A stretch of 64,000 nucleotides of DNA from assembly GCA_027080995.1 (NCBI GenBank), contig JALWNT010000039.1, positions 1 to 64,000 of the forward strand. The letters are read 5' to 3'. A model generated the notes under the pieces. That model saw only the letters and a program-made list of their open reading frames with translations. It did no database searches and was not told the origin of the DNA. A program made the position numbers and the translations under genes. This document shows positions 9,959 to 18,518 of this stretch, in pieces (within the stretch, counting starts at the first letter, position 1; the number at the start of each line of letters is the position of its first letter). This DNA comes from Campylobacteraceae bacterium. GTDB taxonomy: Bacteria; Campylobacterota; Campylobacteria; Campylobacterales; Sulfurovaceae.

Positions 9959-9964
9959 TATAAT
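9959..9964 (+). promoter_or_regulatory. -10 element of the 9993 membrane gene cluster
   Basis: Perfect TATAAT in the context GGTTATAATCTC, 29 nt before the 9993 start. It probably drives the cluster that includes the 11273 gene and the NnrS gene, since spacings downstream are short. Confidence 0.55.
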
Positions 9965-9992
9965 CTCTTTTTGAAAAGGGAAAAGGAGAGCA

Positions 9993-11201
9993 ATGATCGC
10001 CAACATAATCGTCATATTTACGACACTCGTACTGACACTTCTGCTTTTTTCCAAGCCGGTGGAGAAGAGCTCCTGGTGGGCGGCCACCGTCATCCCTCTG
10101 GCGTCGATCATCGGCAGCGGCTTTCTCGTCGTGGCCCCGATCCTGCAAATGAGTATGGGGCGATTCGCCGCCTTCGCGATGACAGGCCTGGTCATTGTCG
10201 CCTACCTGATCGGCGCGGCGATCCGCTTCAACATCCGCTGGGTGGAGCCCAAGCTCGCCGCCGGGACACTGCACCGTGCTCCCTGGAGCCTTGAGAAGCT
10301 CTCCCAGTGGGCGCTCTCCTTCGCCTACATCGTTTCCGTGACCTATTATCTTTCGCTTTTCGGCGATTTTGTCCTGCGAGGGGTCAACGTCGTCGATCCT
10401 GTGCTCTCTCATACGATCACTAGCGCCGTATTGATCTTTATCGCTGTTTATGGACAGCATCGGGGCTTCAACTTTTTGGGGCGTTTCGAAGCGCTCAAGC
10501 TGGGAATCATCGGCGGCTTGCTCGCGGGTTTGGCTTGGGGCAACTGGAAAGCCTGGGAGGCGGGGATCTGGCATCTACCGCAGACGACGGAGCCGAGCCT
10601 GCATGATTGGCGGATCGTTCTGGGGATGCTGATCGTCGTCCAGGGGTTCGAAACCTCCCGCTACCTCGGCGATAAATTCCCGCCCAAACTTCGAATCCGA
10701 ACCATGCGCTACGCCCAGTGGATCAGCGGGGGGATTTATGTGGTCTATCTGACGCTGATGCTCTATTATTTCAACTATCCTCTTCCTCCGCACGGTCAAG
10801 ATACCGCTATTATCACGTTGACGAAACATGTCGCGACGGTCCTGCCGGTGATGCTGCTGGTGCTGGCATTGATCGCCCAGTTCGATGCGGCCATCGCCGA
10901 TGCTCAGGGGGGCAGCGGGTTGATGGAAGAGCTGAGTGCCCGGAGGATCACTTTGGGAATGGGGTATGCGATCATCGCCGTAGGCGGCTTGCTCATCGTC
11001 TGGACTTCCAACATTTTTCAGATCATCACCTATGCTTCACAGGCGTTTGCCGTCTACTATATGCTTCAGAGCATGGTGGCGGCCTTGACGGCGGCAGCTC
11101 ATGAGGATATTTCCTGGCGTTGGCCGAAATTTTTCGGTTTCACATTGGTCGCTTCCATTGCTGCAGCCGTCGTCTTTTTCGGTGTGCCTGCGGGTGGATG
11201 A
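9993..11201 (+). CDS. Polytopic membrane protein, APC-transporter-like
   Basis: A 402-residue integral membrane protein with about eleven hydrophobic helices. Short stretches resemble amino acid/cation (APC-fold) permeases: IIGSGFLVVAP after the first helix, FEALKLGIIGGLLAGL and VQGFETSRYLGDKF. I cannot name a substrate. ATG follows AAAAGGAGAG. The next gene is 71 nt downstream, with a possible 23-codon ORF (11205-11276) in between that overlaps its start. It could be a transporter or a sensor-like orphan; only membrane location is well supported. Confidence 0.6.
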   Translation: MIANIIVIFTTLVLTLLLFSKPVEKSSWWAATVIPLASIIGSGFLVVAPILQMSMGRFAAFAMTGLVIVAYLIGAAIRFNIRWVEPKLAAGTLHRAPWSLEKLSQWALSFAYIVSVTYYLSLFGDFVLRGVNVVDPVLSHTITSAVLIFIAVYGQHRGFNFLGRFEALKLGIIGGLLAGLAWGNWKAWEAGIWHLPQTTEPSLHDWRIVLGMLIVVQGFETSRYLGDKFPPKLRIRTMRYAQWISGGIYVVYLTLMLYYFNYPLPPHGQDTAIITLTKHVATVLPVMLLVLALIAQFDAAIADAQGGSGLMEELSARRITLGMGYAIIAVGGLLIVWTSNIFQIITYASQAFAVYYMLQSMVAALTAAAHEDISWRWPKFFGFTLVASIAAAVVFFGVPAGG

Positions 11202-11272
11202 TGCATGACTTGGAATGAAAAATCCAAAGAGGAGAAACAGGTGAAAGAACGATCGAAGCAGCGGAAAAACCG

Positions 11273-11845
11273 ATGATTGACCGGGCCAAAGTGCAGGAGC
11301 TGGTCGAGAGGCTTCAGGAGACGGAAGCGGAACTCTATCGGGAACTGCGGGATGAGAAAGAACGGGTTACTTGTGATTTCGCCGAGGAGCGAATCGGCCT
11401 GTGGGAGTATATTCGCAGAGGGAAGATCCGCTACGGGATCAGTGCGCCGATCATTTATGCGATGATCATCCCGGCAGTGATCCTCGATCTATGCGTGACG
11501 ATATATCAAGCGACCTGTTTCCCCCTCTACGGCATTCCCAAAGTACGGCGTCGGGATTACATCGCAATCGATCGACACCGGCTCCCCTATCTCAATGCTC
11601 TTCAGAAGCTCAATTGCGTCTATTGCGGCTATTTCAACGGCTTGATCGATTATGTCCGGGAGATCGCTTCACGGACTGAGCAATTTTGGTGTCCGATCCG
11701 TCACGCCCGACGTATCAAGGGCGTCCCTTCGCGTTACTGGCATTTTTTACGTTACGGTGACGGAAAAGATTTGAACAAACGCTGGAAAAAGCTGCGCCAG
11801 GAAGTGATCGAAGATTCTGATGAAATGTCACGGGGGTTCCGATGA
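11273..11845 (+). CDS. Conserved hypothetical protein with C-x2-C motif
   Basis: A 190-residue protein I do not recognise by function. It has an N-terminal charged helix (VQELVERLQETEAELY), one or two central hydrophobic segments (ISAPIIYAMIIPAVILDLCV, about 56-75, and ATCFPLYGI) and a cysteine motif LNCVYCGYFNGLIDYV near residue 117, then CPIRHARRIKGVPSRYWHFL. The cysteines and histidines could bind a metal or heme. It overlaps the NnrS gene by ATGA, suggesting they are made together. Association with denitrification stress is inferred from that neighbour only. Confidence 0.7.
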   Translation: MIDRAKVQELVERLQETEAELYRELRDEKERVTCDFAEERIGLWEYIRRGKIRYGISAPIIYAMIIPAVILDLCVTIYQATCFPLYGIPKVRRRDYIAIDRHRLPYLNALQKLNCVYCGYFNGLIDYVREIASRTEQFWCPIRHARRIKGVPSRYWHFLRYGDGKDLNKRWKKLRQEVIEDSDEMSRGFR

Positions 11846-13023
11846 ATAGCCCTTTTTTTTCCCAACCCCATCGTCCTTTTTTCGTGTTGGGAATCCTCAA
11901 CGCCGTTGTCTTCATGCTCCTCTTCCGACTGGCCTATACCGGAGTCTTGGGGATTGATGCGAAACTGTTACATGCCTACAGCATGTTTTTCCTTGTTTTT
12001 ACGAATTTTTTCTACGGGTTTACCTACACGACCTTTCCCCGTTTCTGTGCCACGGCTCCCATCGATTCTCGGCGGTACCTGCGGGTTTGGGTTTTGCAGG
12101 TTTTGGCGACGCTCAGTTTTCTTGCGACGTTTTGGCTTCCCTTCGCTTTTTATGCGACGGTGCTCTTCGTTGCCACCTCTTTGGCGTATACACTGCGAAT
12201 TTTTCTCGGGATTTATCGGCGGGCTTCCGCACCCAGGGAAGATCCCTACTGGATCATCGTCGCCTACGGGATGGGGGCATTGGCCAATCTGCTCTTTTTG
12301 TTGGCGGAGATCCCCTGTACGCATTGTCGGGCGGGAATCTTCTTTGAGTATGCGGTCTCGGTGGGGCTCTATCTTTATCTGATTTTTCTTCCTACGGTTA
12401 TCGCTTTTCGGATGGTTCCTCTTTTTAGTCGGGTCATGGGATATCGCAAAAGTCCCTGGCTTTCACGGGCGGTTATCGGCTTGCTTTTGTTGCATGTCCT
12501 TGTCGGGGGATATGCTTCCCGCTGGCTCTTTGGAGTGGATCTGATTTTGGCGGGAGTGCTCGGGCGGGAGATTTTACGCATGGAGCCTCCCTTTCCCAAT
12601 CGGGATCCGCTGCTTTGGGGGCTTCATTTGGCGATCTTCTGGCTCCCTCTGGGCTTTTTCCTGGGGGCGCTTTCGGAATTGGCCGGGGCATGGTTCTCAG
12701 TACCGATGTTGCGTCTGCCGCTGCATCTGTTGGCTTTGGGGTTTCTGACGACCATCCTTGTCGCTTTCGGGGCCCGGGTGACGCTGGGACACGGAGGAGC
12801 TTCTCTGCGGTCGGGACGAGGGAGCTCTTTGCTTTTTGCCTCGACCCAGCTTGTGCTGCTCGGACGACTGATCTTGAGTTTTGCGGTGGGAAGCGGAGCT
12901 TTTTTCCTCCTTTTCGATTTGAGCGTCGCACTCTGGATCGCACTCTTCCTCTTTTGGAGTGTTTTGTACGGTAGAATCCTTCTTTTCGGGGCACGCGTCG
13001 GGGCACGCGGTCCCGGAGAGTGA
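11842..13023 (+). CDS. nnrS: NnrS family heme-copper membrane protein
   Basis: NnrS is a heme- and copper-containing inner-membrane protein that helps cells tolerate nitric oxide during denitrification. The 393-residue product has about twelve hydrophobic helices, the N-terminal signature HRPFFVLG and the conserved late motif RVTLGHGG, where the histidine is a likely metal ligand. It starts in the stop of the 11273 gene (ATGA). A methyltransferase follows 28 nt later. The presence of NnrS fits a nitrate-respiring organism. Confidence 0.88.
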   Translation: MNSPFFSQPHRPFFVLGILNAVVFMLLFRLAYTGVLGIDAKLLHAYSMFFLVFTNFFYGFTYTTFPRFCATAPIDSRRYLRVWVLQVLATLSFLATFWLPFAFYATVLFVATSLAYTLRIFLGIYRRASAPREDPYWIIVAYGMGALANLLFLLAEIPCTHCRAGIFFEYAVSVGLYLYLIFLPTVIAFRMVPLFSRVMGYRKSPWLSRAVIGLLLLHVLVGGYASRWLFGVDLILAGVLGREILRMEPPFPNRDPLLWGLHLAIFWLPLGFFLGALSELAGAWFSVPMLRLPLHLLALGFLTTILVAFGARVTLGHGGASLRSGRGSSLLFASTQLVLLGRLILSFAVGSGAFFLLFDLSVALWIALFLFWSVLYGRILLFGARVGARGPGE

Positions 13024-13051
13024 ATGTAGCATATTTCAAAAGGCAGATAGA

Positions 13052-13723
13052 ATGAGTGAAGAGCAGGAGCGTCAATATCGACAGGAGGACTCCAAGGTCG
13101 AAGTGAGCGGATTCGAGGCGAAATATTACGATACGCTAATGAATCTAATCACCCTGGGTTGGTATCCCTCTTTCATTCGTAGGGCGATTGACGATTTGGA
13201 GTTAAAGCCCGGGCAGCGTGTTTTGGATCTGGGAGCGGGGACGGGGCGCAACGCACTGCTGATGCATGAACGGATCGCTCCCGGAGGCGAAATTGTCGCT
13301 CTGGAGATCGGAGAGGAGATGAAAGCGCAGTTTGTGAAAAAAACGCGGGAATATCCCGAAATTCGCCTCGAAGAGCGTCGGATCGATGAACCTCTGCCTT
13401 ACAAAGAGGAGTTTGACACGGTTTTCATCTCTTTTGTACTGCACGGATTTGTCCAGGAGCGACGTGAAACCATTTTGACCAATGCATGGCGGGCGCTCAA
13501 ACCCGGAGGGAGATTCGCTATTCTCGACTACAACAATTTTGATCTGGATACGGCACCGGCTTGGATCCGTTTTGCCGTTCGTCGGGTGGAGTGCCCCCTG
13601 GCGGAGGATTTCATCCGCAGAGATACCCGGCAGATGCTGAGCGCACACGGTTTCGGAAATTTTCGGCAGCACGGATATTTCCGCGGATATCTGCGTCTTC
13701 TAACGGCCGAAAAACTTTTTTAG
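13052..13723 (+). CDS. Class I SAM-dependent methyltransferase (UbiE-like)
   Basis: A 223-residue methyltransferase with a complete Rossmann core: motif I VLDLGAGTGRNALL near residue 56, the acidic end of strand beta-2 at IVALEIGEEM, and motif III AWRALKPGGRFAILDYNNFD. The fold is closest to UbiE/COQ5-type small-molecule methyltransferases, but the specificity is not visible. ATG at 13052 is chosen because the upstream open frame overlaps the NnrS gene. It probably belongs to the same transcript as NnrS. Confidence 0.8.
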   Translation: MSEEQERQYRQEDSKVEVSGFEAKYYDTLMNLITLGWYPSFIRRAIDDLELKPGQRVLDLGAGTGRNALLMHERIAPGGEIVALEIGEEMKAQFVKKTREYPEIRLEERRIDEPLPYKEEFDTVFISFVLHGFVQERRETILTNAWRALKPGGRFAILDYNNFDLDTAPAWIRFAVRRVECPLAEDFIRRDTRQMLSAHGFGNFRQHGYFRGYLRLLTAEKLF

Positions 13724-13759
13724 GAAGAGAGGACGGGGGAGTTCTCCAGAATCTTACGT

Positions 13760-13765
13760 TAAAAT
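13760..13765 (+). promoter_or_regulatory. -10 element of accD
   Basis: TAAAAT in ACGTTAAAATTGAATG, 28 nt before accD. It is a weaker match than the TATAAT sites elsewhere, and no -35 box is visible. Confidence 0.4.
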
Positions 13766-13792
13766 TGAATGAAGAATTTTAGAAGGATCGAT

Positions 13793-14638
13793 ATGAATTT
13801 CGGCAATCTCTTCAAAAGCATGCGCAAACAAGGAGAGCAGCAAGAAGCCCCCAGCCATTGGATCAAATGCCCCGAGTGTCTCTCGTTGATGTATTACAAA
13901 GAGGTGGAATCCAAGCACAATGTCTGTCCCAAATGCGGTCATCATTTCCGCATCGGAGCGCAGGAACGCATCGCGCTTCTGGCGGACGAGGGGAGCTTTG
14001 TCGAGCACGACGCGGGGTTGGTCCCTGTGGATCCTTTGAAATTCGTCGATAAGAAGAGTTACAAGAAACGCATCGACGAGAGCCGAAACAAGACGGGAGG
14101 CCGCAGCTCTTCGGTCATCAGCGGTTCGTGTACGATCGGCGGCAATCCCGCGGAGCTGGTTGTTTTTGATTTTGCGTTCATGGGCGGATCGTTGGGCTCC
14201 GTGGAGGGCGAAAAGATCGTTCGGGCGGTTCATCGTGCGATGGAGAAGGAGTGCGGTGTGGTCATCGTCTCAGCGAGCGGGGGTGCACGGATGCAGGAGA
14301 GTACCTATTCGTTGATGCAGATGAGCAAAACCTCAGCGGCTCTCCATCGTCTGCATGAACGGGGCTTGCCGTTTATCTCCGTATTGACCGATCCGACAAT
14401 GGGCGGGGTGAGCGCCTCTTTTGCGATGCTGGGAGATATCATCATGGCCGAACCCAATGCCTTGATCGGTTTTGCGGGCCAGCGGGTCATCAAGCAGACC
14501 ATCGGTGCCGATCTCCCCGAAGGCTTCCAGCGGGCGGAATTTCTTCTCGAACACGGTCTCATCGATATGGTCGTCGACCGCAGCGCGATGAAAAAGAGTA
14601 TCTCCGACTTCCTCCGTCTTTTCCGGAAGCGTGATTGA
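13793..14638 (+). CDS. accD: Acetyl-CoA carboxylase carboxyltransferase subunit beta
   Basis: Beta subunit of the carboxyltransferase half of acetyl-CoA carboxylase, which makes malonyl-CoA for fatty-acid synthesis. The 281-residue product has the N-terminal zinc ribbon (CPECL..CPKCGHHFR) and the crotonase-like core (SASGGARMQES, PTMGGVSASFAMLGD, IGFAGQRVI). The start at 13793 follows AAGGA; an in-frame ATG eight codons upstream sits before that site. The two-component genes begin 14 nt downstream and may share the transcript. Confidence 0.96.
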   Translation: MNFGNLFKSMRKQGEQQEAPSHWIKCPECLSLMYYKEVESKHNVCPKCGHHFRIGAQERIALLADEGSFVEHDAGLVPVDPLKFVDKKSYKKRIDESRNKTGGRSSSVISGSCTIGGNPAELVVFDFAFMGGSLGSVEGEKIVRAVHRAMEKECGVVIVSASGGARMQESTYSLMQMSKTSAALHRLHERGLPFISVLTDPTMGGVSASFAMLGDIIMAEPNALIGFAGQRVIKQTIGADLPEGFQRAEFLLEHGLIDMVVDRSAMKKSISDFLRLFRKRD

Positions 14639-14652
14639 TCCCCTGACGGACG

Positions 14653-15330
14653 ATGAACGGTAGAAAAATTCTTTTGCTCGAAGACGACGCTTCGTTGCAC
14701 GAAACGATTCGGGAAGATCTGGAAGAGCAGGGATATATCGTGATCTCCGCTTACGACGGTTACGAAGCGCAGGATCGCCTCTACGAACATCGTTTTGATC
14801 TGCTGCTTTTGGATGTCAATGTTCCGGAAGTGGACGGCTTCGCTCTGCTCGAAGCCGCACGCAAAGAGGGTGTGGAAACGCCTGCGATCTTTCTGACGGC
14901 CCGTGAGAGTGTAGATGATCTGGAAAAGGGATTTCGCAGCGGGGCCGACGACTATCTACGCAAACCCTTCGCATTGCGGGAGCTCAGAATCCGGATCGAA
15001 ACTCTGCTCAAGCGTTCCTATTCACCCCAGCGTACCGAGACGATCGATCTGGGGAAAGGAGTGCATTACGATCTGAAGGCTCAACGCCTCGAAACACCGA
15101 AAGGTACGGTGACCTTGGGCAGGAAAGAGGGGCGACTGCTGGAGCTTTTCCTCCGTCATCCGGGAGAGATCCTCAGTCACGAGCGGATCTACGATGCCCT
15201 CTGGGAGTATCCGGAAGAGCCCAGTGACGACTCCTTGCGCACGTACATCAAAAAGCTTAGAAAACTTTTGGGCAAAGAGCGTATCGTCAGCATCAAAAAG
15301 CAGGGGTATCGTTACGTTGCTTCGGAGTGA
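14653..15330 (+). CDS. OmpR/PhoB-type response regulator
   Basis: A 225-residue DNA-binding response regulator. The receiver has the acidic pair (LLEDDASLHE), phospho-acceptor Asp in LLLLDVNVPEVDGF near residue 54 and the lysine in YLRKPFALREL. The winged-helix effector follows (GRKEGRLLELFLRHP, LRTYIKKLRKLLG, IVSIKKQGYRYV). Its 3' end overlaps the kinase gene, so the two form a cognate pair. The downstream cytochrome genes suggest control of electron transport, which is inference. Confidence 0.92.
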   Translation: MNGRKILLLEDDASLHETIREDLEEQGYIVISAYDGYEAQDRLYEHRFDLLLLDVNVPEVDGFALLEAARKEGVETPAIFLTARESVDDLEKGFRSGADDYLRKPFALRELRIRIETLLKRSYSPQRTETIDLGKGVHYDLKAQRLETPKGTVTLGRKEGRLLELFLRHPGEILSHERIYDALWEYPEEPSDDSLRTYIKKLRKLLGKERIVSIKKQGYRYVASE

Positions 15331-16486
15331 ACGTAGCACGCTGCGGCGCTTTCTGGCGCTATATGCGTTCTTGACTCTGGCGTTGGTTCTTCTCGTCTCT
15401 GTGTTCTACTACCGCTCCGAAGAGAGGATCATGCTCCTCCGACGCAAAGCCCAGGTGGCCGACTACGCCGCCGATCAAATCAAACGGTTACGCAGACTCC
15501 ACGAACATTTTCCCCGGGAGCGTACCTACCCCCGTGATCCTCGATTTCGCAGTGCCATCTACGACCTGGAACATGTGCAAATTTTTTCGACGATGCGCAA
15601 CAACGTCGTAGATTTCAGACGGGACATCTACCGACACGACGGAGTGATCCATTTCGTCAAACTTCTTGATAGTTATTATCTTGGAGCCAAATACCTCTTT
15701 ATCGAAATCCCCGACGATCGCACCTGGTTCTGGACAACATTGGGCAAGACGGCCCTGGGAGCCGGAGTCGCACTCTTTTTTCTGGCTCTGGCAGGACTCT
15801 ATCTCGCTCGCCTTTTCCTGAGTCCTATGCGACGCTCCATCGAGCTGCTGGATCGTTTCATCAAGGACACCACCCACGAACTCAATACTCCGCTCATGAC
15901 GATCCTGGCCAATGTGGAAGGGCTTGATCCATCTGCGCTTGATGCTCGTCAGCGGAAAAAACTGGAACGGATCGATCTTGCGGCTCGGACGGTTTCGACA
16001 CTCTACGATGATTTGAAATACGTTACGTTGGAGAGTGAACGCCCCGCCCGGGATACCGAATTCAATCTGAAGGAGCTGATCGAAAAGCGCATACTCTTTT
16101 TCGAGACGATGTTTCGGGCCAAAAACCTTGAACTGCACACGGATCTACGCCCGGTCGTGATACATGCGGATCGTCGTCTCATCGCACGGCTTGTAGACAA
16201 CCTGCTTTCCAATGCCGTGAAATACAACCGAAGGGGTGGATCGATCGAGATCACTTTGCGACCGGGAGAACTCTCCATTCGTGACAGCGGGCGGGGGATT
16301 CCGCCCGAGGCTTTGCGGGAGATCTTCGATCGTTATGCCCGCTTTGACGAGAGTGAAGGAGGCTTTGGTCTGGGCTTGGACATTGTCCGCCGTATTGCAC
16401 AGCGCTACGGCTTGAAGCTTTCCCTCGACTCGGAACCGGGAAAAGGGACGGAAGTTAGAGTGATGTGGAAGGATGTAGAGTCATGA
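15317..16486 (+). CDS. Sensor histidine kinase
   Basis: Membrane sensor kinase of about 389 residues, cognate to the preceding regulator. It has an N-terminal membrane helix (LALYAFLTLALVLLVSVFYY), a periplasmic domain of about 110 residues, a second helix near residues 145-165, then HisKA with the H-box HELNTPL and a complete ATPase (N-box NLLSNAVKYN, G1 RDSGRGIPPE, G2 GFGLGLDIV). No HAMP domain is apparent. There is no ATG near the regulator's stop; TTG at 15317 inside its last codons is the best start. It overlaps the next gene by ATGA. Confidence 0.88.
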   Translation: MLRSERSTLRRFLALYAFLTLALVLLVSVFYYRSEERIMLLRRKAQVADYAADQIKRLRRLHEHFPRERTYPRDPRFRSAIYDLEHVQIFSTMRNNVVDFRRDIYRHDGVIHFVKLLDSYYLGAKYLFIEIPDDRTWFWTTLGKTALGAGVALFFLALAGLYLARLFLSPMRRSIELLDRFIKDTTHELNTPLMTILANVEGLDPSALDARQRKKLERIDLAARTVSTLYDDLKYVTLESERPARDTEFNLKELIEKRILFFETMFRAKNLELHTDLRPVVIHADRRLIARLVDNLLSNAVKYNRRGGSIEITLRPGELSIRDSGRGIPPEALREIFDRYARFDESEGGFGLGLDIVRRIAQRYGLKLSLDSEPGKGTEVRVMWKDVES

Positions 16487-16827
16487 GACGGATCGTTTTT
16501 TTACTATTGGTTTTTATCGGTTTTGGGATGATACTCTCTGCCAAGACGACGATTTTCGATCGCAACTGTGTCTCCTGCCACCGACGCAAAGGAGTCTCTT
16601 TGCGTCGGACCTTCATGAATGCACTGTTGATCTACAGCGGAGAGAAAAACATGAAAGCCGGATTGAAATATTTTCTTCGCCACCCCAGCAAAGAGACCTC
16701 CGTCATGGGTGAGGAGTATTTTCGCACTCACCGCCTAAAGGCACCGACAACCTTGACGGATTCGGAACTCGATGCCGCCCTTGATACCTATTGGCAACGC
16801 TACAAAGTGATTGGAAATCTTCGATAA
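16483..16827 (+). CDS. Exported monoheme c-type cytochrome-like protein
   Basis: A 114-residue protein with a signal peptide (MRRIVFLLLVFIGFGMILSA) and one heme-binding motif CVSCH near residue 32. The rest (LKYFLRHPSKETSVMGEEYF) supplies methionines that could be the sixth heme ligand. It starts inside the histidine kinase stop, so it is translationally coupled to the two-component genes, an uncommon arrangement that may link signalling to an electron carrier. A role as a small periplasmic electron carrier is inferred. Confidence 0.75.
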   Translation: MRRIVFLLLVFIGFGMILSAKTTIFDRNCVSCHRRKGVSLRRTFMNALLIYSGEKNMKAGLKYFLRHPSKETSVMGEEYFRTHRLKAPTTLTDSELDAALDTYWQRYKVIGNLR

Positions 16828-16885
16828 AGAAGCTGTTTTCTCCGAAAGATGACTCAAATACACAATGGTTTCACAATTTTCTTGC

Positions 16886-16891
16886 TATAAT
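16886..16891 (+). promoter_or_regulatory. -10 element of the cytochrome c gene
   Basis: TATAAT in CTTGCTATAATTGC lies 34 nt before the 16925 start, so this abundant-looking cytochrome has its own promoter in addition to any read-through from the two-component operon. Confidence 0.6.
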
Positions 16892-16924
16892 TGCTTTGTC
16901 ACTAAATTATCACAAGGAGACAAA

Positions 16925-17224
16925 ATGAAAAAAATTGCATTGACAATGATCTTCGCCGGTGCCACTCTGATGGCGGCTGACGGAGCGGCTCTCTTCGCCA
17001 AATGCGCGGGATGCCACGGTCAAAACGGTAAAACCAAAGCGCTGGGTAAATCTGCTCCCATCGCCGGTCTGCCTGCTGATACCATCATGAAAGACCTTGA
17101 AGGTTACAAAGCCGGTACTCTGAACAAGCACGGTATGGGTGGCGTCATGAAGGGTCAGGCTGCCGCTCTGAGCGCAGACGACATGAAAGCCCTCGCCGAC
17201 TACATCAGCAAACTCGGCAAGTAA
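16925..17224 (+). CDS. Periplasmic cytochrome c (class I, monoheme)
   Basis: A 99-residue small c-type cytochrome with a cleavable signal peptide (MKKIALTMIFAGATLMAA), heme motif CAGCHGQNGKTKALGK near residue 27 and a C-terminal helix LSADDMKALADYISKLGK. The pattern is that of cytochrome c-553/c6-like periplasmic carriers, which shuttle electrons between the bc1 complex and terminal oxidases or reductases. ATG follows CACAAGGAGACAAA, a strong ribosome site. A strong terminator follows 11 nt after the stop, so it ends a transcript. Confidence 0.9.
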   Translation: MKKIALTMIFAGATLMAADGAALFAKCAGCHGQNGKTKALGKSAPIAGLPADTIMKDLEGYKAGTLNKHGMGGVMKGQAAALSADDMKALADYISKLGK

Positions 17225-17235
17225 TTATCGTCACA

Positions 17236-17271
17236 GCGTTCGCCGGATGTCCGGCGGAACGCCTATTTTTT
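17236..17271 (+). terminator. Rho-independent terminator after cytochrome c
   Basis: GCGTTCGCCGG pairs with CCGGCGGAACGC across an ATGT loop (one bulge), followed by CTATTTTTTC. The 259-nt gap to the next gene otherwise shows no gene or motif I can name. Confidence 0.85.
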
Positions 17272-17483
17272 CTTTCCACAATATTCTTCATATCCATTTA
17301 TGTCAACGTTTTATATACTCAGTTGAATCCTCTGAAAGATTCTCAAAAGACAGCCTCACAGCAAAGAATTGACGCATTATGTGAAGCAGAGTGTTTTTCA
17401 GAAGATTTATCAAGCAAACATCGATTTGGATAAAAGCCACTTAGATGTCGTACGATATCCCCATATCACGCATTGGAGAAAAA

Positions 17484-18248
17484 ATGCAGGAAAAAAAACG
17501 CCACATCGCTATGCTGATCGATTGTGACAACGCCAGTCCCTACGCGATCAAAGGAATCCTCAAAGAGCTTTCGAAATACGGAGAGGTGATCGTACGTCAG
17601 GCCTACGGTAACTGGAACAATCCGCAGTTGACCCCCTGGATGGATCGTCTGCTCGAACACTCCATCAAGCCGATCCAGCAGTTTGACTACACCAAAGGCA
17701 AGAACGCTACCGACATCGCCATGGTGATCGACGCGATGGATCTGATGTATACCCGGGATCTCGACGGTTTTGCACTCGTCACTTCCGACAGTGATTTCAC
17801 CCCGCTCGCGCAGCGACTCATGTCCAACGGCCTGACAGTCTACGGCTTTGGAGAGAAAAAAACTCCCAAAGCGTTCATCAACTCCTGTAGCCAATTCATT
17901 TATACCGAGAATTTGGAACGGGAAGAGAAAAAATCCAAAAGCCGAACCGAAGAGGTCGTAAAGAAAAAGCGGGGGAAAAAGAATCCTCCCAGCGAAGCCG
18001 AAAGCAAAATCGATACAGTGCTGGAAGATGAGGAATTTATCGATCTCCTTCTGACGGGTCTGCAAAAGACCGCCGGAGAGAACGGCTGGGTCAATGTCTC
18101 TGATCTAGGGCAGTATCTGAGCAACAACTCCGCGTTCAGTCCCGTCAACTACGGGTATGAAAAGCTCGGTGCGCTTCTGCGTAACATTCCTTTCTTGGAG
18201 AGTAAGTTCGAGAATAACAATTCAATCATGTATGTGCGTGAAAAGTGA
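17484..18248 (+). CDS. NYN-domain (LabA-like) nuclease with C-terminal LOTUS/OST-HTH domain
   Basis: A 254-residue protein. The N-terminal NYN/PIN-like domain has the acidic residues expected of a metal-dependent RNase: AMLIDCDNASPYAI, ATDIAMVIDAMDLM and ALVTSDSDFTPLAQRL. A lysine-rich linker (about 145-175) leads to a winged-helix-like module (GWVNVSDLGQYLSNNS..YGYEKLGALLRNIPFLE) typical of LOTUS/OST-HTH, an RNA-binding fold. The start follows TTGGAG; the open frame extends 13 residues upstream. This architecture suggests RNA processing or turnover; the target is unknown. Confidence 0.82.
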   Translation: MQEKKRHIAMLIDCDNASPYAIKGILKELSKYGEVIVRQAYGNWNNPQLTPWMDRLLEHSIKPIQQFDYTKGKNATDIAMVIDAMDLMYTRDLDGFALVTSDSDFTPLAQRLMSNGLTVYGFGEKKTPKAFINSCSQFIYTENLEREEKKSKSRTEEVVKKKRGKKNPPSEAESKIDTVLEDEEFIDLLLTGLQKTAGENGWVNVSDLGQYLSNNSAFSPVNYGYEKLGALLRNIPFLESKFENNNSIMYVREK

Positions 18249-18274
18249 GCGGCACCTCTCTTTTTTTAAAGATT

Positions 18275-18412
18275 TCAATCCGGAGGCTGATCGGAAAAAA
18301 GAGCGACGAGAAAGAGAATCACCGAAAGCAGCATTAGAAGTGGTAGAAGGTTGATCGGATCGGAAAAGTCCAGAGTCAGAAGTTCATTCCATACTTTTAT
18401 CACTTTCTCCAT
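18275..18412 (-). CDS. Possible 45-residue membrane peptide
   Basis: On the minus strand an ATG at 18412 opens 45 codons ending with TGA at 18275, convergent with the NYN gene. The peptide has a charged N-terminus (MEKVIKVWNELL), a single hydrophobic stretch NLLPLLMLLSVILFLVALF and a short polar tail. The shape is that of a small inner-membrane protein. The ribosome site is poor (ACATTTCAGT), so this may be chance. It occupies most of the 270-nt gap between 18249 and 18518. Confidence 0.33.
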   Translation of the reverse strand: MEKVIKVWNELLTLDFSDPINLLPLLMLLSVILFLVALFSDQPPD

Positions 18413-18518
18413 ACTGAAATGTTATCATTAGTATGTATTTAAGTGAATAAAATGTATCCCGATTGTAGATAAATAAACTGTGGAGTCGGGAAACAAATAA
18501 AGAGGAGGGAGAGGCAAA

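Noticed and set aside
11205-11276. 23-codon basic ORF before the 11273 gene
   Set aside because: Only weak support: it overlaps the next start (ATGA), but the peptide is simple Lys/Glu/Arg sequence and has no clear ribosome site of its own, so it is mentioned but not listed as a gene.
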